The notes below the pieces were generated by a model. The model searched no databases, was not told the DNA's origin, and saw only the letters and a program-made list of their open reading frames with translations. The translations under genes and the position numbers were made by a program. Shown here piece after piece: positions 1-15,300 of a DNA stretch of 64,000 nt (within the stretch, counting starts at the first letter, position 1; each line of letters starts with the position of its first letter). Source of the DNA: Liolophura sinensis. Lineage: Eukaryota > Mollusca > Polyplacophora > Chitonida > Chitonidae. The stretch lies in NCBI RefSeq assembly GCF_032854445.1, contig NC_088301.1, positions 9,358,281-9,422,280 of the forward strand. The letters are read 5' to 3'.

Positions 1-475
1 TGGACACATGAACGTCCTGGTATTACACCTTAGCTGCAAGACTTCAGAACACATGAACGTCCAGGTATTACACCTTAGCTGTAAGACTTTAGGACACCTG
101 AACGTCCAGGTATTACACCTTAGCTGTAAGACTTTAGGACACCTGAACGTCCAGGTATTACACCTTAGCTGTAAGACTTTAGGACACTTGAACGTCCAGG
201 TATTACACCTTAGCTGTAATACTTTAGGACACCTGAACGTCCAGGTATTACACCTTAGCTGCAAGACTTTAGGACACCTGAACGTCCAGGTATTACACCT
301 TAGCTGCAAGACTTTAGGACACATGAACGTCCAGGTATTACACCTTAGCTGCAAGACTTTAGGACAAATAAACGTCCAGGTATTATACCTTAGCTGGTAG
401 AACTTTAGGACACCTGAACGTCCCGGGGTAGCTTAGCTGGTAGAACTTTAAGACATCTGACCGTCCCGGTGTAAC
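1..475. repeat. 45-bp minisatellite, about 10 copies, cut by left window edge
   Basis: A unit of 45 bp containing the core gaacgtccaggtattacacc repeats head to tail from the first base. The last copies, after about 400, are degenerate. Because 45 is a multiple of three and the unit lacks a stop in one frame, it gives an apparent 130-residue protein of 15-residue repeats. This is a consequence of the period and no coding signal is seen. The array continues left of the window. Confidence 0.9.
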
Positions 476-1190
476 ACATTATATAGTCGTATATATTAAA
501 AAATCCTAGAGACGGTTTAAAAGTTTGATCAAATAATTAAATAGTTTAAATACTCATGTACTAGTGACATTCGTACTGTGACGTGTATACATAAATCATT
601 AATATTGTACGTATGTGACCTTGACATTTGATGTTGTTATAGCATACAAACACACAATATGTATTACTGGGTGAACTTTTGTGAGTGGGATAAAAAGATC
701 GCTGACCCAGAGTTTGTTAGTATGCCTGTAGTTTGTTAAAAGCATGATACTCTGGAAACCCAGACGTAGTTAAGAACCAAGCCTCTTGTTGACAGTTATC
801 TAGGCTATCTATTAAGTCCATAGGTCTGTGATTAATTACGTCGCGTGTTGGAGTCCAACTTGCCCTTTAAAATAAGGAGGCTTTAAACAAGGAGGTCCTT
901 TAGATTCTTCACCTGTGATGTGCGGTGGTCTCCGCAAGAGACTGGCCGGTTTCCTCTGTCTATAAGCCTGATCGAAATTAGGTAATCAGGTTTGATTTAT
1001 CTGTACTCAAAAATGTACTCAAGAACATTTCACTTATACGGTGGCGGCTAGAATGACATTGGGGGGAAACCAGACCATGCCGGAGGGAAACCCACGACCA
1101 TCCCCAGGTTGCTGACAGGCCATCCAACGTGAGACCAGGGAAGAATCATCAAGTCAGATAAATACTACATAATGAAAAAATAGGAATAGT
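476..1190. other. Non-coding stretch, no gene seen
   Basis: AT-rich sequence after the array with no convincing exon. It contains only a degraded SINE copy at about 991-1130. Confidence 0.5.
991..1130 (-). mobile_element. Degraded tRNA-SINE copy, family A, 3' part
   Basis: Contains the family A tail in reverse orientation (tactcaagaa.atttcacttatacg), then the conserved body (aaacccacgaccatcc, ggttgctgacaggcc). It is the same body as the full copies at 35301 and 42647. The tRNA-like head is absent. Confidence 0.65.
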
Positions 1191-1194
1191 TTAC

Positions 1195-1335
1195 CTTTAG
1201 ATGCGGCGGGATCCGGCGTAATTTGTCTCGAAATTCATCGCTCTGCAAGAGAGCGTCCATATTGTTCTGCATGATGACGGAGTGGTGAAGGACAGTCAAC
1301 AACAACAACAAGCAAAACTGCCCCTCTGTCACAAA
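1195..1335 (-). CDS. Candidate internal coding exon of an unrecognised gene
   Basis: On the minus strand an open stretch of exactly 141 bp (47 codons, phase 0 to phase 0) is bounded by a good acceptor (gctgttcag) and a strong donor (CTAAAG then gtaaac). The peptide begins FVTEGQFCLLLLL and ends DKLRRIPPHLK. It has a leucine-rich helix followed by a charged helix. I do not recognise the family and found no certain neighbouring exon. A 70-residue ORF at 1735-1947 on the same strand, with an NFS/NSS-rich start and one hydrophobic segment, might be an earlier exon, but it has no convincing donor. Confidence 0.4.
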
Positions 1336-2029
1336 CTGAACAGCGACTCGATCACGAGACACGGTAAGTCGTCCTAGGGACGTCCCATCCGGTGTGTGTT
1401 AATCCGTTCTCATCGTGTAACATGGCAAGGTATTCCAAAGTTAGGAGGCGCCTTCAAGCTCTTTTAACTCGTACTCCTTCTGCTTTGGAAAACTAGTCCG
1501 GTAACACACCATGTGATTTAGACCATTTCACAAAGTGGAATATTCGACATTCTAATGGGAGTCTTGACACTGGTAAATTTCGTTACGACCTTAGGGCTTG
1601 GGACTAGTTCCCGATTCTGTTAGATAGGAATGTACAAGTTGGATTAGGATCGATGCGACGAACGAGGTTGTCCGAACAAAGACATGTTCTGTGGAACGGG
1701 CTTGACAGCCAAGCCTCAGTGCTGTCGTGTTTGTTCAGCTACACTCAGCATCGTTGTCGCCATAGCGATACAGTCGGCCGGCCATGTCATGCCTGGTGAA
1801 GACAAGTGGGTAAAGTCGATAGTGGCAAAGGTAAATCAATATCGGGATAGCACCAACCAATAAACTCAGCTCCACGACAGCCATTATAGGCCGATTGAGA
1901 GAAGAATTGACAAATAAATTTACATCGGAAGAGAAATTGTCATTCATTGTGTCTCGTGGCTAATAGCCTATTTAAGGCGATGCGTTGCTGACTGACTGGT
2001 AGTGTACTGCCATTAACCACACTTCCATA
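1336..2029. other. No supported feature
   Basis: Unique-looking sequence. The only notable item is the weak minus-strand ORF at 1735-1947 mentioned with the candidate exon at 1195. Confidence 0.4.
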
Positions 2030-2695
2030 TTTCGTAATATGGTAGGCCTATCGTCATTAATCAAACTCTTACCTACCGTAATCTTGTTTTATCACTAATC
2101 ACGTGCACATGTACTGCAATATCGTGTTGTTATTAACCAGGCTCTCAGTTACTTCAATATCGTTTTGTCATTAACCCACATTAACGTTCTCCAGCATCCA
2201 CGCTCTCACGCACTGCAATATAGTCATGAACCAAAATGAGACTTCAATATCGTTTTGTCATTAACCAGGCCCTCACGTATTTCAATATCGTTTTGTTACT
2301 AACCCACATTAACGTTCTCTAGCATCGCTTTTTTATTTTACCACGCTCTCACGTACTGCAATATAGTTTTGTCATGAACCAAAATGAGACTTCAACATCG
2401 TTTTGTCATTAACCAGGCCCTGGCATACTTAAATATCGATGTGTCAGCAACCCACTTTAGCGTTCTCCGGCATTGTTCTTTTTATTTAACTTCGCTCGCA
2501 CTCACTGCAATGTAGATTTGTCATTAACCCATTATAACGTTCTCCAGCATCGCTTGTTTTATTATTTAACGACGCTCTCACGCACTGCAATATAGTTTTG
2601 TCATGAACCCAAATGAGACTTCAATATCGTTTAGTCCTTAACCAGGCCCTCACGTACTTCAATATCGTTTTATAATTAACATCATTTTGTCATTC
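2030..2695. repeat. Complex imperfect tandem repeat
   Basis: Phrases such as tcaatatcgttttgtcatta, cacgctctcacg, actgcaatatag and acgttctccagcatcg recur in shuffled order, giving three to four degenerate long units made of shorter related blocks. No coding potential is seen. Confidence 0.7.
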
Positions 2696-4180
2696 TCTTA
2701 CGGTCTTTGTCATTGTACAAAGACGTCATTGTATATCACGTTGGCATTAACCACGTGTGAAATACTGAACTATTATTTTGTCCATTAACATTCCTTTACG
2801 TAACCTATTATGCTTAAACATATTTTTAGCAATCATAATATCGTATTGTAGATAACCAATCTCTTAGCTACTGCATTATTGTAGAACACAGTGAACACTT
2901 GTAGTTACAGTAATATCACATTGTCATTACCCAAGCTTTTACAAATTGCACTATTGTAATTATTTTTTTAAACCTCTTTTGATGACGGTAATGCCGTAGT
3001 TCCAATAGCCTTAAGCGAGTCATTTTGAACCCTCCAAGAAGGAAGTTAAATGCTTTCCACAGACTGAAGGATTGCCAGTTCTCCCAAAACGGCATCTGCA
3101 GTTAATCTGTGTGGTCACAATGTCTGGTCAACGGATTAATATTACTGACTTTGTTTATTCATGCCGAATGTGCCTGATCTATTGTCACTAAATAACTTAA
3201 ATATCTACTGTGTTCAAGTCGCGTGTTAACCAGTTCAGATGGACATGTATTACGCGCTACGTTAATGGGGTCGATTTCAAGAAAAGTAACAACCTTGGAA
3301 CAGCCCAAATAATTACCATTTAGAAAATTTTGGCCTTGTTGCACATTTTACAGTTAAAAATCAGAGATAAAGTTTAACATTTACAAGGAGTGTTGCATTA
3401 TAATTTTTTTCAAAAGTAAGAATCATTTTAAGGCTATAAATAGTGTATGTAGGATTAAAGACAATATTCTGAGATATACTTTGTAAGAAAATTTGATTTG
3501 AATAGGGAGAATGGATTGTTTTTGCCAAATCTCCGGTATATCCTTGGTAATGTATTGCATCCCATGACCATCCTATGCAAAACATGCCATCCAAAATCAG
3601 TGCATACTATTTTTCCATAAAGTTGTTCACAGTCAGATCGGCACACAGACAAACAGGCAGACAACTAAATGCCGACAAAATCATAACCTCCTGTGTCGGA
3701 TGTTATCAAATCTAAATAGACCTTAATAAACCAGATATCAACACAAATGGACGTTCCGGGTCAATAACCGACAGACCAATCTCCAAAACAACGTTCAACA
3801 CAAATCACTAAAGAAAGATATGTTGTTATTTTCTAGTTAAACTTACATAATCGATACAGGTGTTGAACACGGGAAACTTTTATTGGGTAAGAACGGTTGT
3901 TTCATTACACCAGTGTTAATAACATATATGACTTGTAACGTGTTTCCTAATTACAGTGATCGCGTATCACTGACTTCTGTTATTTACGATGTCTAACACA
4001 CTGACTGCGTGCCCCTTGTGTTATGCACAGATCGAGTGACAGGCTGTAAATCGATCTCATCAACAAAAGTGGTTAGATCAAAGGGAGTAAAACTACGGGC
4101 CATAAATCCCCTCATTGGACAGCTTCCTCGCTAAATACACGTTGGGCAGACATCGGATATCCTCACATGCGAGATCATAT
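2696..4180. other. No supported feature
   Basis: About 1.5 kb without repeats or a convincing exon. The short minus-strand ORFs at 3159-3664 overlap each other in different frames and lack splice signals, so I regard them as chance. Confidence 0.45.
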
Positions 4181-4259
4181 TGACCAGTAGAGTACGTTTC
4201 TACGAGGAGCATGAGTAGAGCAGCTAGGCCTATACTGCCATGCATATATTCCTGGTATT

Positions 4260-6725
4260 CGTGTTCCATCATGTATGTGTGATCACCAGCATATATCCAA
4301 GTAATAATGTGATATCACTCATGTATGTGAACACCAGCATACATCCAAGTAATAATGTTCCATCATGTATGTGAACGCCAGCATACATACGGATAATAAT
4401 GCTCCATCTTGTATGTGAACGCCAGCATACGTCCAGGTAATAATGCTCCATCTTGTATGTGAACGCCAGCATAATCCAGGTAATAATGTTCCACCATGTA
4501 TGTGAATGTCATCAAATGTCCAGGTAATAATGTTCCATCATGTATGTGAACGCCAGCATACGTCCAGATAATAATGTTCCATCATGTATGTGAACGTCAT
4601 CAAATGTCCAGGTAATAATGCTCCATCTTGTATGTGAACGCCAGCATATACCCAGGTAATAATGTTCCATCATGTATGTGAACGCCAGCATGCATCCAGG
4701 TAATAATGTTCCAACATGTATGTGAACGTCATCAAATGTCCAGGTAATAATGTCCCATCATGTATGTAAACGCCAGCATATACCCAGGTAATAATGTTCC
4801 ATCATGTATGTGAACGCCAGCATGCATCCAGGTAATAATGTTCCATCTTGTATGTGAACGCCAGCATACACCCATGTAATAATTTTCCATCATGTATGTG
4901 AATGCGAACATACATTCAGGTAATAATGTCCCATCATGTATGTGAACGTCATCAAATGTCCAGGTAATAATGTCCCATCATGTATGTGAACGCCAGCATA
5001 CATCCAGGTAATAATGTTCCATCATATATGTGAACGTCATAAAATGTCCAGGTAATAATGTCCCATCATGTATGTAAACGCCAGCATATACCCAGGTAAT
5101 AATGTTCCACCATGTATGTGAACGTCATCAAATGTCCAGGTAAAAATGTCCCATCATGTATGTGAACGTCAGCATCTTGTATGTGAACGCCAGCATACAC
5201 CCATGTAATAATTTTCCATCATGTATGTGAACGCGAACATACATTCAGGTAATAATGTCCCATCATGTATGTAAACGCCAGCATATACCCAGGTAATAAT
5301 GTTCCATCATGTATGTGAACGCCAGCATGCATCCAGGTAATAATGTTCCACCATGTATGTGAACGTCATCAAATGTCCAGGTAATAATGTCCCATCATGT
5401 ATGTGAACGCCAGCATACGTCCAGGTAATAATGCTCCATCTTGTATGTGAACGCCAGCATACACCCATGTAATAATTTTCCATCATGTATGTGAACGCGA
5501 ACATACATTCAGGTAATAATGTTTTATCATGTATGTGAACGCCAGCATACATCCAGGTAATAATGTTCCATCATCTTTGTGAACGTCATCAAATGTCCAG
5601 GTAATAATGTCCCATCATGTATGTAAACGCCAGCATATACCCAGGTAATAATGTTCCACCATGTATGTGAACGTCATCAAATGACCAGGTAAAAATGTCC
5701 CATCATGTATGTGAACGTCAGCATCTTGCATTTGAACGCCAGCATTCACCCATGTAATAATTTTCCATCATGTATGTGAACGCGAACATACATTCAGGTA
5801 ATAATGTCCCATCATGTATGTAAACGCCAGCATATACCCAGGTAATAATGTTCCATCATATATGTGAACGTCATCAAATGTCCAGGTAATAATGTTCCAT
5901 CATGTATGTGAACGCAAGCATACGTCCAGGCAATAATGCTCCATCTTGTATGTGAACGCCAGCATACATCCATGTAATAATTTTCCATCATGTATGTGAA
6001 CGCGAACATACATCCAGGTAATAATGTCCCATCATGTATGTGAACGTCATCAAATGTCCAGGTAATAATGTCCCATCATGTATGTGAACGCCAGCATACA
6101 TCCAGGTAATAATTTTCCATCATGTATGTAAACGTCATAAAATGTCCAGGTAATAATGTCCCATCATGTATGTAAACGCCAGCATATACCCAGGTAATAA
6201 TGTTCCACCATGTATGTGAACGTCATCAAATGTCCAGGTAAAAATGTCCCATCATGTATGTGAACGTCAGCATATACCCAGGTAATAATGTCCCATCAGG
6301 TATGTGAACGCCAGCATATACCCAGGTAATAATGTCCCATCAGGTATGTGAACGCCAGCATATACCCAGGTAATAATGTCCCATCATATATGTGAACGCC
6401 AGCATACATCCAGATAATAATGCTCCATCATGTATATGAACACCAGTTTACATCAGGATAATAATGTTTCATTAATTATAATCATAATAATATAATAATG
6501 TACGTGTAGGCCAAAAAACATACAGGTAATAATCTACCATGATGTATGTGAACGCCAGTACACATCCAGACAATAATGTTCCATCATGTAAGTGACCGTC
6601 AGCATACGTCCAGGTAATAATGTTTTATCATGTATGTGAACGCCACCATACAGCCAGATAATAATGTTCCATCATATATGTGAACGACAGCATACGTCCA
6701 GGTAATAATGTTCCATCAAGGATAT
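4260..6725. repeat. 44-bp minisatellite, about 55 copies, with variant types
   Basis: The consensus includes catcatgtatgtgaacgcca and ccaggtaataatg. The spacing between anchors (for example 4531 and 4575) is 44 bp. At least three unit variants are interspersed: one with gccagcata, one with gtcatcaaatg and one with gcgaacatacat. Runs of variants recur as blocks (gcgaacatacat near 4905, 5234, 5499, 5779 and 6000), showing duplication of several units at once. The short minus-strand ORFs here come from the array. Confidence 0.92.
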
Positions 6726-6728
6726 GAA

Positions 6729-6884
6729 TTTATTTATTTATTTGTTTGGAGTTTTACGCCGTACTCAAGAATATTTCACTTATACGACGCCGGCTAGCAT
6801 TATGGTGGGAGGAAACCGGGTAGAGCGCGGGGGAAACCCACGACCATCCGCACGTTGCTGACAGACCTTCCCACTTACGGCTGG
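6729..6884 (-). mobile_element. tRNA-SINE family A, 3' part, at the end of the 44-bp array
   Basis: Reads (ttta)n, then gttttacgccgtactcaaga, atatttcacttatacgac, and the conserved body up to cttcccacttacgg. It lacks the tRNA head. It starts within a few bases of the last recognisable 44-bp unit. Confidence 0.8.
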
Positions 6885-6905
6885 TGTCCATCTATGTGGG
6901 CCAAG

Positions 6906-6958
6906 TGTACGCCTAAGAGTGAGTGCGTGCTTGGGGTTTAACGTCTGTACGCCTAAGA
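6906..6958 (-). mobile_element. Ultra-short SINE family B tail with target-site duplication
   Basis: A 27-bp segment (6919-6945, containing gtgcttggggtttaacgtc) matches only the extreme 3' end of the family B element seen at 57833. It is flanked by a perfect 13-bp direct repeat, tgtacgcctaaga, at 6906-6918 and 6946-6958. This is what a retroposed copy that stopped after a few bases of reverse transcription would look like. Confidence 0.7.
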
Positions 6959-7017
6959 AGTGGCCCATGTGTTTCAGGAGAGTTTTGATGATGTTGCTGT
7001 GTGTGTATGTGTGTGTT

Positions 7018-9304
<2,287 letters not shown>

Positions 9305-12300
9305 ATGGCCAGACCAAGGCCAGAGAAATGCTCTACTTCAAAATCCAAGCCTGCTCCAAGGTAAATATTGGTATCGTCTTAAATATTCAAGGAAATTGAT
9401 TATCATTTAAGGATATATCCGCTCAACATCATTGAGAGACAAAAGAGAACGAATCTTACCTTTTTGTATTTATTCCCGTGTTAACCAAATCAGTAACTAG
9501 TTTCCTTTTAGGACATATATGAATGTCACAACATACCGGCAACGCGTTACAAATGCTACCAGTACTTTGCGGACCTTTTTAGAATTGAAGAGAATTCCTT
9601 TAAAACAGTTCTAAATACACTTAAACAGCAGAGAAAACTGACCATGGTTACAGTGTCTTACGGCTGCTGTCAGCACTTTGACGTTTTCAAAACTGAAGAT
9701 ATATCTTTTAAAGTAGTGGTGCCGTTAAACAGCGGCGAAATTTGAGGGTTGTAACGTTATTTTTATTTTTATTTATTTATTTGATTGATGTTTTATGCCA
9801 TACTGAAGAATATTTCACTTATACGACGGTGGCCAGCATTATGGTGGGAGGAGACCGCGCAGAGTGCCGGTGATAAGCGACGACCATCCGCAGGTTACTG
9901 ACAGACAATCACCAATGTGTCATCACGAAGCAGGATAATCGACTATGCATGCACAAGGCTGATTGTCTCGAACATTGTGCTGAAGTCCCCACCCCCATCC
10001 GACCCCCTCAACCACCCAAAGGTCTCTGTGGTTGACTTGTACTTGGCCAGTCAACTTACATGTATATATTATTCTGATAACGGCGGGATCATATATCAGT
10101 TATCGACATGGCAGCTACAATTGAGGGTTAGCCTTTCGTCGTATCACATGAGACTTTCTGACATTTGCAAATTAATTGTCCATATAAAAGCTCAGACGTA
10201 ATATCATCTTTAAATATGCTATCTCGGCACACTAAACTCATATGAGCTTTTGTTTATAACAAGCTTAGATTACACTCTACTTTATCTGGACATGTGCCAA
10301 TTAAAGCCGGTAACATTTCGTTCTGTGCGAAGCTTAGTCTGTGTCTAACCACCATACCAATATAAGGTGTGTTTATTTTCATCTGACGTGTGGTAAAAAA
10401 GTGTTATGAAGGTGTAAGCCGCTGGATTTGTGAGAAGTCGGTAAGGTGTTAAGCCATACAAGAATGTGGAGGGTTTTAATTGCGGAAAGTCGATCATTTG
10501 CTGTGTGGGTGACCTCTGTTCAGATGTGGTTGAGGTACAGCTATACATTTAAAAGCCATTTTCTATGAGGTTCGGACGGTATCTCTCTCCGATTACATGC
10601 GTTGTGTACCTGTGGGAATGTGGCACCATCGTAATCACCTGTTAAAGTACCTGCTGTCACCTGTGTGAGGAGTGGTGCACTGAGCACCATAATTACTCCT
10701 TAAACTACCTGCAGTTTCCTGTGTGGAAAAGTGCATAGTGGCTACTTAATTATGCATTGAGATACCTGCGGTTATCTGTGTGAGAATGTGTCCAGAGACC
10801 ACCTTACCTCCCCGTTTAGAGATCTGTCGTTATCTGTGGCAGAACATGTACAGGTACCACATTAATAATCCATCCAGATACCTGCAGATACTTGTGTGGG
10901 AATGTGTCCAGAGACCACCTTACCTCCCCGTTTAGAGACCTGTCGTTATCTGTGGCAGAACATGTACAAATACCACATTAATTACCCATCGAGATACCTG
11001 CAGTTACCTGTGTGGGTATGTGTCCAGAGACCACCTTACCTCCCCGTTTAGAGATCTGTCGTTATCTGTGGCAGAACATGTACAAATACCACATTAATTA
11101 CCCATCCAGATACCTGCAGTTACCTGTGTGGGAATGTGTCCAGAGACCACCTTACCTCCCCGTTTAGAGATCTGTCGTTATCTGTGGCAGAACATGTACA
11201 GATACCACATTAATTACCCATCCAGATATCTGCAGATACCTGTGTGGGTATGTGTCCAGAGACCACCTTACCTCCCCGTTTAGAGACCTGTCGTTATCTG
11301 TGGCAGAACATGTACAGATACCACATTAATTACCCATCCAGATATCTGCAGATACCTGTGTGGGTATGTGTCCAGAGACCACCTTACCTCCCCGTTTAGA
11401 GACCTGTCGTTATCTGTGGCAGAACATGTACAGATACCACAGTAATTACCCATCCAGATACCCGCTGTTACATGTGTGGATATGTGTACAGAAACTACCT
11501 TGCCTCCCATTTAGATACCTGCAGTTACCCGTGTGGGAACGTGTACGGTGACCACTCTAATTACCCATTGAGATACCTGCGTTAACCTTTGTGTGGCATC
11601 GTGTGGGAGGAAAGCCTGACAGAGCTCCACGAGAAACCCACCACAATCCGTAGGTTCTGTGTTAAAATATGGTTATTCTATTTAACCCGCATTGCTTTAT
11701 GCTATATGACCTCCTTACTTTCACACCTTTCTTGCAGAAAGAAAGAAAAGCCAGACTTGTGCGCTTGGATTACTGAAGAAAGCACTGATGACACAGGTAC
11801 GACTTACATCTATACACAAGGGCTTGACAACATGGTGCCTTAGTAACTATTGTATTTCTTTGATGTATTTGAGTGGTGCGCCATTCTCAAGAAGTTTCCA
11901 CTTATAGACGATGGTTTTCAGCATTATGGGTGGATAGAAACTCAGTGCCCGGGAAAAACCACCGAACTTTAGCAAGCTTCTGAAGAACTTATGTGACGTG
12001 CAGATATGTACACCATGCTGGTGGAGGGCAAGCGATCTTTAGCGAACTTCAGACCGACCCACTATCGTCGTCGATCGCTTATTGTCGCATGCCCCTCATG
12101 GAGTAAAGAAAACACGTGGTCCTACACAAACAGTCTGGACAGGCAATGTCTGGTCCCTCTATCTAGAACGAAAAAAAAACCTCAGGTCCTCCACATGTTC
12201 CACCTACCCTCGTGATAAATATTGCTCGCTTCCTTAACACTACACAAGTTAGCTGATGCTTACTATATATATATATATATACTTCGTGAATATTTCTGTA

Positions 12301-15300
12301 TATGTATATATTTACTTTGATGTATTTCAGATATCGGTCCATGGATGGTACGGAGGGTTGAAGGGGAGACGAGGAGAGGTACAACATTCGAACATTTTTA
12401 TCTTGCCTGTCAACAGATTTATTTATTTTATTTATTTGATTGGTGTTTTACGCCATACCCAAGAATATTTCACTTGTACGACAGCCAGTAATAGTGAGAG
12501 GGAACCGGGCAGATCTGTCAGTAGAGGCACGCTGCCTATTGCTGATTCAAGTTCACGAACAATCCCCACTTACGGGTGAAGGCCTAAAACACTAGCATTT
12601 TAATGCTTTGAACCACTTCGAGCCCACGCTGCCTTTTTCAGATGCTGTTTTCCAAGACTACAAGGAAACTTTATCCTCTGGCAGGAAACCTACCTTAAGC
12701 TGAAAATAAGTGAAACTGCATTGTTCCATGCACAGGTACTAGCTCCACAGTTGGTCAGTATATCATTGCAATGTATCGAGTAAAAAAATAAGGTAAAGAG
12801 ATTGGGAGCAGTGTTTTTTGACTGACATACCAAGTACTCACTTAATCGGACGGCAGTGGCTTTGGCGAATGGCTGTCTGATTCTATATATTTTCTAATTC
12901 GACAAATGTGAACTAATCATTTTGTAAAATACATTTAGACAACATTCAGCCCATGTCATTGAAAATGCGGAAAGTGAGAGTTAAGCAAATAATCTTTTGT
13001 CATGCAGGGAAACACAAGACCAATAAGGACAAATCAGGTTAATATTTGTGTTTGGTCATGTTTCGATGTTGTTTATTGTATATGTTATATGTACTGCCAG
13101 TAGTGTAGTTCTAAGCACAACAATTAACTACGTTGTATACATTCACCATGTCCAGTAAATACTAACTTTAAAGTGGCAATTAAAATCCCTTCCAAACAAA
13201 CTATCCCTGGCCAAATAGTTAACAGAAAAGTATCTGCTTAAAACGTAAGTGCTCACATCGTAAGAGAAAGACTCCGCGAATCGGAACATGAAATGCATTT
13301 ATGCAATCTTTGTCTTCAGCATGACGTTTCAGTGAGTCAGCATTATAAATATGCCGACATTGATACCTGCCTCCTACACTGTCGTCATCTGACTAAAGCG
13401 GAGTTAACCTTCAAACAAAAATAAATTGTTATGAACAAAATTTTGAAATAATTATGAAGTTACCCTATGCATTGTGAAGAATTTTGCTGCCTTGTTTGAG
13501 GTCCCCATATGGCTCATTAAAACTCTCTTGACATCTATGTCATGCCGTCTCGTTTCTCCACCATGCCAGCCAATTTTATCACATATCCTAAAAAGTCTTA
13601 ATTTCATGCAAAATTATTTTATTGGCTGTAACAAGATTGCCTGGGGAAACCCGACGAGATTTATAATACTAGTAACCGTCATGCCGTAGTGTACATTTGA
13701 CCCTGTGGGCAATAATGAATGGTCTTTCTGAACATCAAAAGAGCATGGCAGGTAGCATTGTTTCTCTTGTGTCCACTCCTTCTCTATAGTGTATCCATTT
13801 AGCCGCAAACATATACGAACCTTTAACGGTTTGATAAGTACAATCCCTTTCTAAAGTTAAATGTCTCAAACTCACTGTCACTACACAGGTCATTTTATCC
13901 TCTCAATAAAATAGACAAACATGTTTTTATCTCTCTGGTGCCAAGTTTGACCGCACGAATGGTTTCCCTGTATTACCATCGGTCTGCTCCAACAACTACA
14001 TAATTGTTCCCTTGAGTGGTTTTCTTCTGGATTTTGGCAGCACTAAGTGGCATTGTATTGTCATGGCCATGTGAGCACTGGTGTTCTCCCACTACTTAAC
14101 ATGTACCTGTAGATGTGTCTTCAGTCAAGTAAATGCTCTTTGTATCTGTACTTCTGTTGTTCATGTAGACCTATTTGTATGTTCGTCTGCAAAGACACCG
14201 AGTGCTCTATTCTGTACAAAGTTGTTTTTAACGTTTCCGGTCAAAGATGGGCGATTGGCGGGGATCAATCTCACTAAAGTCAGATCTAGAGGTAGCTCCC
14301 TATTTACTGCACGGCTTGTCTCCAGTCAGATCTACCGGAGCCTTTACAATATTGTATTGTATTTCTGCATAAACCAGGATTCTACCGGTGAACTAAGCAT
14401 TCCCGAGAATTAGTTAGCGAAAAATCGGTATATAGACAACGACTTCTATTGTAGATCCACCTTTTTTGTTCAGATTGGGTGGGAACGACGTAGGAAAGGA
14501 TCAGGGCCCAGTTTCACAAAGCTCTCTTAACGTTACGAACTCGCATCTACCAGGACAACGTAATGCCTACAGTACTAGTTCCTGTGATAGTTCAGTGAAC
14601 GTAACATTAAGAGTGCTTCGTGAAACCGATCCTCAAAGCAGCCGTAATTTCAATGCGTAATTACCAAGGACAGTCACCATGAACTATGCCAGGCCGTAAT
14701 TCTATATCGGATCGCCTTAACCTCCCCATGGTTACCAAGAAGGAAAATCTGACTGACATAATTCGTAACACAGGCGTTGTAACCTAATGCTTACAACGCC
14801 TGTAAGTGTACTATGCTGGTTTATGCTGGTCGACTATTAAACCATCCATGGTCCATTTTATTGTTTTTTAAATATGAATTTTGAGTAATTCTAGACCAGT
14901 GAAGAGTACTAAATTGCAAGTAATATTCGCACATTTTTTACTTAATTCTCCTTCGGAGATATGTTTAAACATTGGTGACAAGAATAACATCAAAATGTAA
15001 ATTTGATGTCTTTTGTTTCAGTATTTATATACATTGTTAACAAATTTGTTGTCTGTGGTGTTTTGTACTGAATATTTTGATAAGTTGTTTCCTGTCCATT
15101 GTTGAACTACATACACTGAATGCACTTATTGGTGTCTATGCTCGTTGAGTGTTCTTGAAATGCCTTCCATGGTGCAAAATGAAAAGGAGACGCATTAACT
15201 TTGTTTAGACGCAACAACAAATTTGTTTTTCTGCTGTAACATCGGAAATCATGCTCTTTTGAAATATTCGATGGTGTCCCAGGTTTGCAAATTTATCCAA

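Noticed and set aside
8-400. 130-residue ORF of 15-residue repeats
   Set aside because: Open only because of the 45-bp tandem unit. No splice or start context supports it.
9512-9630. Possible extra exon between exons 1 and 2 of the 9305 gene
   Set aside because: A good acceptor and an open frame (RTYMNVTTYRQRV) exist, but the only phase-correct donor (AAAACA then gttcta) is poor.
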